A stretch of DNA of 64,000 bases from Psychrobacter sp. TAE2020 (GTDB taxonomy: Bacteria; Pseudomonadota; Gammaproteobacteria; Pseudomonadales; Moraxellaceae). A program made the translations under genes and the position numbers. Positions 54,687 to 62,915 of the stretch are shown here, piece by piece. Within the stretch, counting starts at the first letter, position 1. Each line of letters starts with the position of its first letter. Location: contig NZ_JAHLMU010000001.1 of NCBI RefSeq assembly GCF_018919485.1, forward strand, positions 927,373 through 991,372. Reading direction: 5' to 3'. Under the pieces are notes generated by a model that did not search any database, had not been told where the DNA came from, and saw only the letters and a list, made by a program, of their open reading frames with translations.

Positions 54687-55003
54687 AAACTCACTCCTTG
54701 TCTTGGTGTCATCCTTAATAGATTTAGTCTGTAGCTATTTAGCCAGTTGAGACTTTATCGATCGCGTCTAGTTAATTAACAACGATTCTCAATTAAATAA
54801 TTTACAATCTTTTTAAATTATCTAAACAATAGTGGTATAGCAATGCTATAAACAACAACGGCGTCTTGTCATGCAAGGCGCCGTTTTTTAACTTAGATTA
54901 TTATCTGCGCTAAAATTTTGCGTTAAGTTACCTTGCTTGCTCTGCTGCTTAACAAACTTAACTTAGCAGAGTTAACTTAACAGGCTTGACTGCGCAACAA
55001 TGG
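54687..55003. other. Intergenic region, permease / gabT
   Basis: About 317 bases with the permease promoter on the left side. A GC-rich hairpin, ACGGCG...CGCCGT, at 54857-54889 sits where the gabT terminator is expected. Its T-run is perfect only on the plus strand; on the minus strand the tail is TTGTTGTTT. The stretch 54905-54990 repeats GTTAACTTA/TTAACTTAG words. Confidence 0.5.
54857..54889 (-). terminator. Probable terminator after gabT
   Basis: AACGGCGTCTT and AAGGCGCCGTT form a stem with an imperfect middle. It lies about 115 bases past the gabT stop. The U-rich tail on the minus strand is interrupted (TTGTTGTTTA), so efficiency is uncertain. Confidence 0.55.
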
Positions 55004-56275
55004 CTAAGCCGTTAACAACGTTTTTATGATATCTAGGCCTTCTTGCAAAACTTCTTCTTCAACAGTTAACGGCACCATGATGCGGATTGCATTACCATGC
55101 ATACCACAAGACGCTAGTAACAAACCGTGCTCAAAAGATTTGACTTTTAGCTCAGCAGTTGCCGCAGCATCTGGGTTACCCTCGCTATCAATTAATTCAA
55201 AAGCTAGCATCGCGCCTTTATGACGAATATGGCCAATTTTGCTCAGTTGCATATCGGTTAAGAAGGCGGCAATCTTGTCGCCAATCTCAATACTACGTGC
55301 CAGTAAGTTTTCCTCTTCAATCACTTCCATAACCGCTAAAGCCGCCACACAAGCTAAAGGGTTACCAGAATAAGTACCACCTAGGCCACCTGTTTGCGGC
55401 GCATCCATAATATCCTTGCGACCAATGACAGCGGAGATCGGATAACCACCCGCTAAGCTTTTGGCACAAGTCATAAGATCAGGCTCAACACCTAATTGCT
55501 CAGTGGCAAATAAAGTACCAGTTCTAGCAAAACCACACTGCACTTCATCAAAAATCAACACAATGCCATGCTCATCGCAGATAGCACGTAGTGCTTTAGC
55601 GAATGAAGGAGTAACTTGGTGAAAGCCACCCTCACCTTGTACTGGCTCAATAATCATCGCTGCCACTTCACTAGGATCTATAGAAGCTTGAAAAATCATA
55701 TCGAGACTATGTAGCGCTTGTTCTTCAGTGACGTTATGCTCCTCAGCTGGGAACAACGCATGAAAAATAGATCCCGGCATCGGGCCAAAGTCTTTTTTGT
55801 ACGGAATGACTTTACCGGTCAAGCCCATGCACATCAATGTACGACCATGCCAACCACCGACGAAAGAGATAATACCAGGGCGACCTGTCTTGGCGCGAGC
55901 AATCTTAATACAGTTTTCAACTGCCTCTGCGCCTGTGGTTAGGAATAACGCTTTTTTATCACCGCTAATCGGCGCTTTTTCACAAAGTTTTTCAGCAAGC
56001 TCGACATAGCATTCATAGTTGATCATCTGTGCTGCGGTATGAGTAAATTTATCTAGCTGCTCATGAACACGCTGGGTGATTTTAGGATGGCTATGGCCAG
56101 TGTTAAGTACCGATATTCCACCAACAAAGTCGATATAACGATTGCCTTCTACATCCCAAACTTCTGAGTTTTTGGCATGAGCGGCAAAGATAGGAAAAGC
56201 CACCCCAAGTCCAGTAGGTAGTACTGCTTTGCGGCGCTCAAGTAATGATTTATTGGTTGCTTTGGTAATAGTCAT
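55004..56275 (-). CDS. gabT: 4-aminobutyrate aminotransferase
   Basis: GabT transaminates GABA with 2-oxoglutarate to succinate semialdehyde. The 423-residue class III PLP enzyme has the cofactor-binding TTGAEAVENCIKIAR, SFVGGWHGRTLMCMGLTG (in parts), FDEVQCGFARTG with the PLP-contacting Asp, and the Schiff-base Lys in TCAKSLAGGYPISAV. AAGGA precedes the ATG. gabD lies 136 bases upstream on the same strand, so gabD-gabT form the GABA operon controlled from the gabD-iclR region. Confidence 0.95.
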   Translation of the reverse strand: MTITKATNKSLLERRKAVLPTGLGVAFPIFAAHAKNSEVWDVEGNRYIDFVGGISVLNTGHSHPKITQRVHEQLDKFTHTAAQMINYECYVELAEKLCEKAPISGDKKALFLTTGAEAVENCIKIARAKTGRPGIISFVGGWHGRTLMCMGLTGKVIPYKKDFGPMPGSIFHALFPAEEHNVTEEQALHSLDMIFQASIDPSEVAAMIIEPVQGEGGFHQVTPSFAKALRAICDEHGIVLIFDEVQCGFARTGTLFATEQLGVEPDLMTCAKSLAGGYPISAVIGRKDIMDAPQTGGLGGTYSGNPLACVAALAVMEVIEEENLLARSIEIGDKIAAFLTDMQLSKIGHIRHKGAMLAFELIDSEGNPDAAATAELKVKSFEHGLLLASCGMHGNAIRIMVPLTVEEEVLQEGLDIIKTLLTA

Positions 56276-56411
56276 AAGAAGGTCCTTTTTCTGTATTTTT
56301 AATATAAGAGTTATAAAGTTAATAGCTATTTATTTCATACATTTTAAAATCTAAAGTAATGCCTAGCGCTCAGCCGCCTAAAAAACTAACCGCTAAGCTG
56401 AGCGAATAAAA

Positions 56412-57890
56412 CTAGCTGATGTCTGAACACCAATATTTAGTCACGACGTACTCTTCAATGCCGTATTTAGAACCTTCACGGCCAAATCCTGACTGCTTAA
56501 CACCACCAAACGGCGCGACCTCAGTAGAGATCATCCCAGTATTATGACCAACCATACCGTACTCTAAGCCTTCAGTGACACGCCACGCACGAGCATAGTC
56601 GCTAGTATAAAAATAAGCGGCTAAACCATAAATCGTATCGTTGGCGGCATCGATAACTTCTTTTTCACTGGAGAAAATAAAGATAGAAGCGATAGGACCA
56701 AATATCTCTTCACTAGCGATATCCATGTCAGCGCTGATATCGGTAATTACGGTCGGATTAAAGCTTAATTCCGACGCTGGATTCTTATCGCCACCCGTAA
56801 CTAATTTTGCACCTTTATCTAAAGCATCCTTGAGTAACGCTTGGACTTTTTGTAGCGCTTTTTCATTGATTAAAGGCCCTACAGTCACCCCTTCGTCCAG
56901 ACCATTACCAACTTTTAGCTCGGCAACTTTTTTGACAAAGATAGCTAAAAATTCATCTTTAATAGTGTCTTGCACATAGACTCGGTTGGCACAGACACAA
57001 GTCTGACCCGCATTACGATACTTAGAAGCAATCAGGCCATCAGCGGCTTTTTCTAGATTAGCATCCTCAAAGACGATAAACGGGGCATTACCGCCAAGCT
57101 CTAACGAGAGCTTTTTGATAGTAGGCGCGCACTGAGCCATCAAGATACGACCGACTTCGGTCGATCCAGTAAAAGATAACTTATGAATACGAGCATCACC
57201 GGTTAGGATTTCACCGATGACTGAGGATTTGCCAGTAACCACTTGGATAACGCCGGCTGGAATGCCTGCTTGCTCAGCTAAAGCCACCATGGCTAGCGCT
57301 GAAAAAGGGGTTTCGGTAGCGGGCTTGATAATCATCGTACAACCCGCTGCAAGAGCAGGAGCCGCTTTGCGAGTGATCATCGCTGCTGGGAAGTTCCAAG
57401 GGGTAATCGCCGCGCAAACACCAACTGGCTGCTTTAAGATGACATAGCGCAATTCTGCTTTGCTAGAGGGGATGACATCGCCATAGACCCGTTTGCCTTC
57501 TTCAGCGAACCAGCGAATAAAGCTGTTGGCATAGCCGATCTCACCACGAGACTCACCTATAGGTTTGCCTTGCTCAACCGTCATAATGATCGCTAGATCT
57601 TCTTTATTTTCATCGATGAGATCAGCCCACTTCTGTAGCAACACTGAGCGCTCTTGTGCGGTTTTAGCCGCCCACATTACTTGTACATCATGGGAGTAAG
57701 CGACAGCGTCATTGACGTCCTGTGCGGTCAGACTTGGAATAGTACCGATAACATCACCACTGAACGGATTGGTGACTTCAATAGTGGCATCGTTACTAGA
57801 CTTATGCCAACCATCTTTGATAAAGCATTGTTGCTTAAGTAAACTTGGGTTAGATAAATTAAAAGCTGTATTTTCTGATGTATTTGACAC
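56412..57890 (-). CDS. gabD: Succinate-semialdehyde dehydrogenase (NADP-type GabD)
   Basis: The 492-residue aldehyde dehydrogenase has the catalytic Glu in LELGGNAPFIVFEDANLE and the Cys in NAGQTCVCANRVYV, where the two Cys separated by one residue (CVC) are typical of GabD. It oxidises succinate semialdehyde to succinate. Translation begins with GTG at 57890, seven bases after AAGGAG. It is the first gene of gabDT and is divergent from an IclR regulator, with a double palindrome between them. It is a second enzyme for the same step as the gene at 51719-53098. Confidence 0.95.
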   Translation of the reverse strand: MSNTSENTAFNLSNPSLLKQQCFIKDGWHKSSNDATIEVTNPFSGDVIGTIPSLTAQDVNDAVAYSHDVQVMWAAKTAQERSVLLQKWADLIDENKEDLAIIMTVEQGKPIGESRGEIGYANSFIRWFAEEGKRVYGDVIPSSKAELRYVILKQPVGVCAAITPWNFPAAMITRKAAPALAAGCTMIIKPATETPFSALAMVALAEQAGIPAGVIQVVTGKSSVIGEILTGDARIHKLSFTGSTEVGRILMAQCAPTIKKLSLELGGNAPFIVFEDANLEKAADGLIASKYRNAGQTCVCANRVYVQDTIKDEFLAIFVKKVAELKVGNGLDEGVTVGPLINEKALQKVQALLKDALDKGAKLVTGGDKNPASELSFNPTVITDISADMDIASEEIFGPIASIFIFSSEKEVIDAANDTIYGLAAYFYTSDYARAWRVTEGLEYGMVGHNTGMISTEVAPFGGVKQSGFGREGSKYGIEEYVVTKYWCSDIS

Positions 57891-58152
57891 CGAGACGCTC
57901 CTTGTCGTTAAGCCTAAAGGTAAAGCTTATTAATTTTATTATTAATTAACCTTTATAAAAAATAAGTTATGATTTAATAAACCAGGGATAACCAGTAGCT
58001 TATTTATCATAATCACTTTACAATGTTCAGTATGCTGAACACGTGTTCTATATATGAGACTTATTATAGGAACGATAGGCTATACTTTGCAACCTTTATT
58101 ATTAATATTATTATCACAACTTTGATCGCTATTATTAAGCTATAGGAAATAT
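57891..58152. promoter_or_regulatory. gabD-iclR divergent control region
   Basis: These 262 AT-rich bases separate divergent start codons. The central feature is the overlapping palindrome pair at 58024-58048 (listed separately). A TATACT at 58081-58086 could serve as the iclR -10 but lacks a good -35. Confidence 0.6.
58024..58048. promoter_or_regulatory. Overlapping palindromes, candidate IclR-family operator
   Basis: TGTTCAG-TATG-CTGAACA (58024-58041) is a perfect inverted repeat. Its right arm overlaps a second perfect palindrome, GAACACGTGTTC (58037-58048). The result is three TGTTC/GAACA half-sites in alternating orientation. Its position between gabD and the IclR gene fits an operator for that regulator. 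Confidence 0.65.
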
Positions 58153-58923
58153 ATGAGCACTACTGCCGTTCCCGCTTTGGACAAGACTTTTCAAATATTG
58201 GATTTGATTACCGATAGTGCCCAGCCCTTGACGGCCGCGCATATCGCTCGGCAATTGGATCTTCCACGTAGCTCTACCCATAATATTTTGCAAAGCTTGC
58301 TGGTTAAGCATGTCATTTATAAAGATACCGACAGCCGCTTTCATCTAGGGTCTTATCTACTTTATTGGGCCGGTAAATATGAGCAGCAGCAAGGGGTGAT
58401 ACAATTATTTAAAGACTTAATTGTCCAGTACCCTGTCTTGCTCCAACATACTGTCACTTTATCTAAGCTGGACTTAGGAGAAGTGGTATTCTTAGCCTGT
58501 CATGAAGCACCCGCGGCACTTGGTTTTACCTTTCGCGCCGGTGTTCGCGTACCAGCCGTTTTTTCAGCGACTGGCAAAGCCATGCTATCAACCTTATCAT
58601 CACAAACAGTAGAATCCTTGTACGAGGGCGTCTTTCCTGAACCGATAACCCCAAGTGGTGTAAGCAACTTCATAGATTTTTCTTGTGAGATGACCGCTAT
58701 TCACAGCAGCCGTATCTCTCTTGACGATGGGCAGCTACGCGAGGGCATGTACTGCTTAGGTACTTATATTCGTAACGCTTCAGGTCATGCTATTGCCGGT
58801 ATGGCGGTTAGTTTTTTGCAAGCTGAGTATGAGGCCAATCGTAGCGAGGTCAGCGCAGTACTTATCGAACTGGCTGAGCAGATAGAGCAGCGTTTGGGCT
58901 TTAACGCTGCGCACTCAGCATAG
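58153..58923 (+). CDS. IclR family transcriptional regulator of GABA catabolism (proposed)
   Basis: The 256-residue protein has an N-terminal winged helix-turn-helix (TAAHIARQLDLPRSSTHNILQSL, split around residues 27-50) and a C-terminal IclR effector domain (VFSATGKAMLS, REGMYCLGTYIRNASGHAIAGMAVSF). It is divergently transcribed from gabDT and probably senses GABA, succinate semialdehyde or a related acid. The role is inferred from position. AGGA precedes the ATG. The downstream APAH gene converges with it, 33 bases away. Confidence 0.85.
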   Translation: MSTTAVPALDKTFQILDLITDSAQPLTAAHIARQLDLPRSSTHNILQSLLVKHVIYKDTDSRFHLGSYLLYWAGKYEQQQGVIQLFKDLIVQYPVLLQHTVTLSKLDLGEVVFLACHEAPAALGFTFRAGVRVPAVFSATGKAMLSTLSSQTVESLYEGVFPEPITPSGVSNFIDFSCEMTAIHSSRISLDDGQLREGMYCLGTYIRNASGHAIAGMAVSFLQAEYEANRSEVSAVLIELAEQIEQRLGFNAAHSA

Positions 58924-58956
58924 ATAACCATATTATATTGGTTGATTATCATAATT

Positions 58957-59988
58957 TTAGTGTTCAACTAATCCTGACAAAAAAGCCTGTAAGTTATCAT
59001 TAAGCTTTGGTAGGTAGTAGCCGCCCTCGACTAAGACGATTAAAGGTTTATTTAGCGCTTTTAGCTTTTGGGCTAAAGTCTTAAAGCCTTGTGTACTGAC
59101 TTGGCATTTTGCTTCTGGATCCTCTTCATAGACGTCAAAGCCTAAAACATGAATAACAACGTCAGGCTCAAACTGTTTAACCGTCTCGATTGATTTATCA
59201 ACATAATCAAAGAACCAAGCTTCACTAGTACCATGGGGCATTGGGAAGTTAATGTTGTAGCCCTCGCCCTCGCCTGCTCCTGTCTCAAATTCATGTCCGG
59301 TAACGGCAGGATAAAAATTAATGGGACTGCCATGCACTGAGGTGTACAGTACGTCTTTGCGCTCATAGAATATCTCTTGGATACCCTGACCATGATGCAT
59401 ATCCGTATCTATAATGGCTATTTTCTGGTATTTTTGACGTAAGTGTTCAGCGATGATGGCCGCATTGTTTAGATAACAAAAGCCTCCTGCTGCACTCTTG
59501 CGTGCATGATGACCAGGCGGCCGCGAAAAACATAATTGCGTATTGCTTTGAGCGCTCTTATCGTTTAATAAGGCTTCAGCTGCATTGAGCGCGGTTTGCG
59601 CAGACCAATAGATCGAAGTCCATGAGTGCTCACTAATGGGCGCACTATCATCCGCCTGATATTTGGCCGCTTTCGCCATTATGCCAAGTCCAGGATTATC
59701 ATACGGCACATAGATACCGGTTTGCACTTGTGCGCCCAAGTCCTCATCTACCTCCATCCATTCCTCATAGCCATGCTGCAAGAAGTCAACATAACCTGAG
59801 TCATGGACCGCTAGAATCGGTGCCATATCTATATCTTTGGCCGTCGTCACTGTCAATCCTAACGCAGCTGGTGCTTTTAGTAGCTCAGTCATACGCTCCG
59901 GTACCTCTAACGGCTCGTGCATTTTTCCGTAAGAGAAATAAGGTAGCGGTCTATGCAAGCTTAGGTTGTCGTGACTATATATTTTCAT
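58957..59988 (-). CDS. Acetylpolyamine amidohydrolase (histone-deacetylase family)
   Basis: The 343-residue protein belongs to the arginase/deacetylase fold and fits acetylpolyamine amidohydrolase in length and motifs. It has the tandem catalytic His H160-H161 in RPPGHHARK, zinc ligands in DTDMHHGQG (D196, H198) and LGFDVYEEDP, and a C-terminal VEGGYY with the catalytic Gly-Tyr loop (EGGYYLPKL). It would free acetylputrescine or acetylspermidine for the neighbouring catabolic genes. The ATG at 59988 is preferred, eight bases after GGAG, over an open frame reaching 60069. The neighbours support polyamine rather than protein deacetylation. Confidence 0.87.
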   Translation of the reverse strand: MKIYSHDNLSLHRPLPYFSYGKMHEPLEVPERMTELLKAPAALGLTVTTAKDIDMAPILAVHDSGYVDFLQHGYEEWMEVDEDLGAQVQTGIYVPYDNPGLGIMAKAAKYQADDSAPISEHSWTSIYWSAQTALNAAEALLNDKSAQSNTQLCFSRPPGHHARKSAAGGFCYLNNAAIIAEHLRQKYQKIAIIDTDMHHGQGIQEIFYERKDVLYTSVHGSPINFYPAVTGHEFETGAGEGEGYNINFPMPHGTSEAWFFDYVDKSIETVKQFEPDVVIHVLGFDVYEEDPEAKCQVSTQGFKTLAQKLKALNKPLIVLVEGGYYLPKLNDNLQAFLSGLVEH

Positions 59989-60226
59989 GCTATACACTCC
60001 GTTGCTTGCGGTAAATTTTATAATGCTCTCAGTATTAGATTCACCCTTTGTAAAGTGAGCGGACGCCACTTATGAACCAATTATTCCTTTAAATAATCCC
60101 ATTGACTTTAAGCTTAATTATCATTTCACACGCTTCTGTCATGTAAAGCTAGAGTCTAGATGACATTGTTACTATAAAACTCTATGAGTTAAAAAGCTGA
60201 ATATGTCACAAATACGACAACAAGAA

Positions 60227-60267
60227 AGGCTGAAAAAAGATGATTGCTCTCATCATTCTTTCAGCCT
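60227..60267 (-). terminator. Probable terminator after the SnoaL-aldehyde dehydrogenase operon
   Basis: AGGCTGAAA and its complement flank an imperfect stem extending through ATCAT/ATGAT. On the minus strand the hairpin ends in CAGCCTTTCTTGTT. It lies about 20 bases past the stop at 60289. Confidence 0.6.
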
Positions 60268-60288
60268 CGAACAAGTACACACTATTTT

Positions 60289-61089
60289 TTAGGACTTCGT
60301 CGACGTGAACGCACCATGGCGATGCGCAAGCTTATCATCTGATGACACTGGTGCAATCGCATCCCACAGCTCAACAGCATGACCATCTTCAAAGCGCCAT
60401 AGCTCACAGAATGAGTGCCGCTCACCAGCGATTGAACCTTCAGAGTGCGTCAAGACGAAATTTCCATCAGCGACAGTGCGATGCAGCGTATCATAGGTCA
60501 ACGCACTACCATCCTGTTTTAGCTTCTCCAAGAACTCTACCATGTTTGTGACGCCATCAGCAATGTCACCAGCATGCTGTGAAAAAGTGCCCTCTGAACG
60601 GGTGAATTTATGCATGGAATGATAGTCCTGAGAGTGCAGGAAAGTATGCCATATCTCTTTTGCAAGTTTACGATTGGCCTCAGTATCGACCGATGCATCG
60701 ACCTCAGTTGTCCCATCTAATTGAGTATTACCAGACTCGTTCGGTGGAGTCTCGGTGACGAGTCCATCCCAATGCTCTACAATCTTGCCATCGGCAACGC
60801 GGTAAATATCGAAGCCGACATAAAGATCATCAGGATCTAGCCCTGGATAAGAGCCATGTAAGGCAACTAATCCGTTCGCCTCATCTACTAATACACGCAC
60901 CACATCATGGCGCATATCAGGAGCGCCAGTGACAAGATCTTTTAATCCCTGTATGCCATTTGCGACGAGCGGTGAATGCTCAACGTAATCAGATGAGAAA
61001 TTACGTTCAAGCGTGGTCAAATCATGTTCGGTGAACAACTCTCGGTCGGCAGTAATTACAAGCTTACGAATATCAGCCTTGTTAGTCAT
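60289..61089 (-). CDS. Tandem SnoaL/NTF2-like protein
   Basis: The 266-residue protein contains two SnoaL-like (NTF2-fold) domains. The first, residues about 1-115, ends in GFDIYRVADGKIVEHWDGLV; the second, about 135-255, ends in CELWRFEDGHAVELWDAIAPV. The shared F/LxxR/FxDGxxVExWD pattern indicates an internal duplication. SnoaL-like domains include small cyclases, dehydratases and many unassigned proteins. It lies 44 bases downstream of an aminobutyraldehyde dehydrogenase and has AAAGGAG before its ATG, so an operon is likely. Its role in polyamine catabolism is unknown. Confidence 0.8.
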   Translation of the reverse strand: MTNKADIRKLVITADRELFTEHDLTTLERNFSSDYVEHSPLVANGIQGLKDLVTGAPDMRHDVVRVLVDEANGLVALHGSYPGLDPDDLYVGFDIYRVADGKIVEHWDGLVTETPPNESGNTQLDGTTEVDASVDTEANRKLAKEIWHTFLHSQDYHSMHKFTRSEGTFSQHAGDIADGVTNMVEFLEKLKQDGSALTYDTLHRTVADGNFVLTHSEGSIAGERHSFCELWRFEDGHAVELWDAIAPVSSDDKLAHRHGAFTSTKS

Positions 61090-61133
61090 ATCAAGTTTCT
61101 CCTTTAATACAGTGACCTATATTGCAGTAAAAA

Positions 61134-62561
61134 TTATCCCATTGAACTCATGACGTGCTTGAGTCGGGTGTATTCTTCTACACCGAATCTAGACAAATCC
61201 TTGCCGTAGCCAGAGCTTTTGAACCCACCATGAGGCATCTCTGCAACCAGTGGAATATGACAGTTAATCCAAACACAGCCAAAATCTAAATCTCTCGATA
61301 CTCGCAACGCTCTAGCGTGATCCTTAGTCCATACTGACGACGCTAAGCCATATTCCACGTCGTTGGACATGCGTACCGCATCCTCTTCCGTTGAAAACGT
61401 CTGTACAGTAATAACAGGGCCAAAAATTTCATTCTGAATGGCTTCATCGTCCTGATGCAAACCGTCGACTACCGTCGGTTTAAAGAAAAATCCTGGCATG
61501 TCATCAGCTCGCTTGCCTCCAGTCGCAATGGTAGCATGAGCAGGTAAACGCTCTATTATCCCTTCAATTCGTTCAAGTTGGTTTATGTTATTAAGCGGTC
61601 CGTACAGTATGTCGTCTTTCTCTGGCGTTCCATAAGTGGTAGCCTTAGCCGCTTCAACCAGCTTAGCAAGAAAGTCGTCATGGACTGATTCTTGAACCAG
61701 TATTCGAGTGGATGCCGTACAGTCCTGACCACCGTTGAAGAAGCCAGTTTCAGCCAGAGTTGTGGCGGCTGCGTCTAGATCAGCATCATCGAATACCACA
61801 CATGGCGCTTTGCCTCCTAGCTCCAAGTGTACTTGAGTCAGATTCTTCGCTGCAGCTGCAGCGACCGCCATACCCGCCTTTACAGAACCGGTAATAGCCA
61901 CCAGTCCAGGTACCTTTGAGCTTGATATAAAAGCACCAGTCTCGGCGTTACCCAACACCACGTTAAACGTACCTTCAGGTAGGAACTCTGCTGCTATCTC
62001 CGCCATTAGTAGCGTAGAATCAGGTGTAGTGTCCGACGGCTTTAGGACAATCGTATTGCCAGCTGCAAGCGCAGGTCCGATCTTCCACACTGCCATCATG
62101 AATGGGTAGTTCCAAGGAGTAATCTGCCCAACAACACCGATCGGTTCGCGACGAAGTGATGAACTGAAGCCTTCCAAGTACTCACCAGATGGAACGCCGC
62201 TCAGCATGCGTGCTGCACCCGCAAAAAATCGTAGTTGGTCGATACCAACATCCATCTCCTCTGAAGCAATTAAGTACTTCGGCTGACCCGTATTGCGAGC
62301 CTGAGCTTCTATCAAATCATCACGACGTGACTCCATAGCATTAGCAATCTTGAGCATCGCTGCATGTCGCTGCGCAGGAGTGGTGCGTCCCCATGTTGCT
62401 GTGGCAGCTTCGGCCGCTGCGTACGCCTCTTCGACGTCCTGTTCGTTAGAGTTTGGTGACTGACCAATGATCTCACCAGTCGAGGGATCAACTAAATCAA
62501 AAGTTGATGAACTATGAGAATTAATATATTTATTGTTAACAAAATTCTGGCGTTGACTCAT
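61134..62561 (-). CDS. Gamma-aminobutyraldehyde dehydrogenase-like enzyme
   Basis: The 475-residue aldehyde dehydrogenase resembles PatD/YdcW-type aminobutyraldehyde dehydrogenases. Evidence includes the catalytic Glu in LELGGKAPCVVFDDADLDAA, the Cys in FFNGGQDCTASTRILVQ (the QDCTA pattern is typical of this group), and the C-terminal EMPHGGFKSSGYGKDLS. It would oxidise 4-aminobutanal, formed from putrescine, or the related gamma-glutamyl aminoaldehyde to GABA compounds. PuuC is otherwise absent from the puu cluster, so this gene could fill that step. AGGAG precedes the ATG. Confidence 0.87.
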   Translation of the reverse strand: MSQRQNFVNNKYINSHSSSTFDLVDPSTGEIIGQSPNSNEQDVEEAYAAAEAATATWGRTTPAQRHAAMLKIANAMESRRDDLIEAQARNTGQPKYLIASEEMDVGIDQLRFFAGAARMLSGVPSGEYLEGFSSSLRREPIGVVGQITPWNYPFMMAVWKIGPALAAGNTIVLKPSDTTPDSTLLMAEIAAEFLPEGTFNVVLGNAETGAFISSSKVPGLVAITGSVKAGMAVAAAAAKNLTQVHLELGGKAPCVVFDDADLDAAATTLAETGFFNGGQDCTASTRILVQESVHDDFLAKLVEAAKATTYGTPEKDDILYGPLNNINQLERIEGIIERLPAHATIATGGKRADDMPGFFFKPTVVDGLHQDDEAIQNEIFGPVITVQTFSTEEDAVRMSNDVEYGLASSVWTKDHARALRVSRDLDFGCVWINCHIPLVAEMPHGGFKSSGYGKDLSRFGVEEYTRLKHVMSSMG

Positions 62562-62915
62562 GATGTACTCCTAAGTGTCATGGTTGATACCTCAAAGCTA
62601 TCACTATTCTCAAACCTATGCAAACTTTTATCAAAATATAAAAAAATATTTAAAATCAGTAATTTAACCCAAAATTACATATATAAATTTAACTTATAAG
62701 TTCATTTTATGTATCTATTTTATTGCCATAACTAAAAGAAAAGCAGCGTTCTATCTTGACTGACCAATAAGGAAATTAGTAAACATATATTTGTAAGATT
62801 TTTTTAGGAAATTTAAAGTTCTATATCAGTAAGTAGAGCCATTAAACCTCTCTAAATTCGTAAATCTTCCAATAATTTCAATTCACTATTAAAATATTAT
62901 TTATTGAAAATACAA
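62562..62915. other. AT-rich intergenic region, aldehyde dehydrogenase / CoA-transferase
   Basis: About 350 very AT-rich bases lie upstream of the aldehyde dehydrogenase and downstream of the CoA-transferase gene. It should contain the promoter of the dehydrogenase-SnoaL operon. No clear hairpin, promoter pair or ORF was found. Confidence 0.4.
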
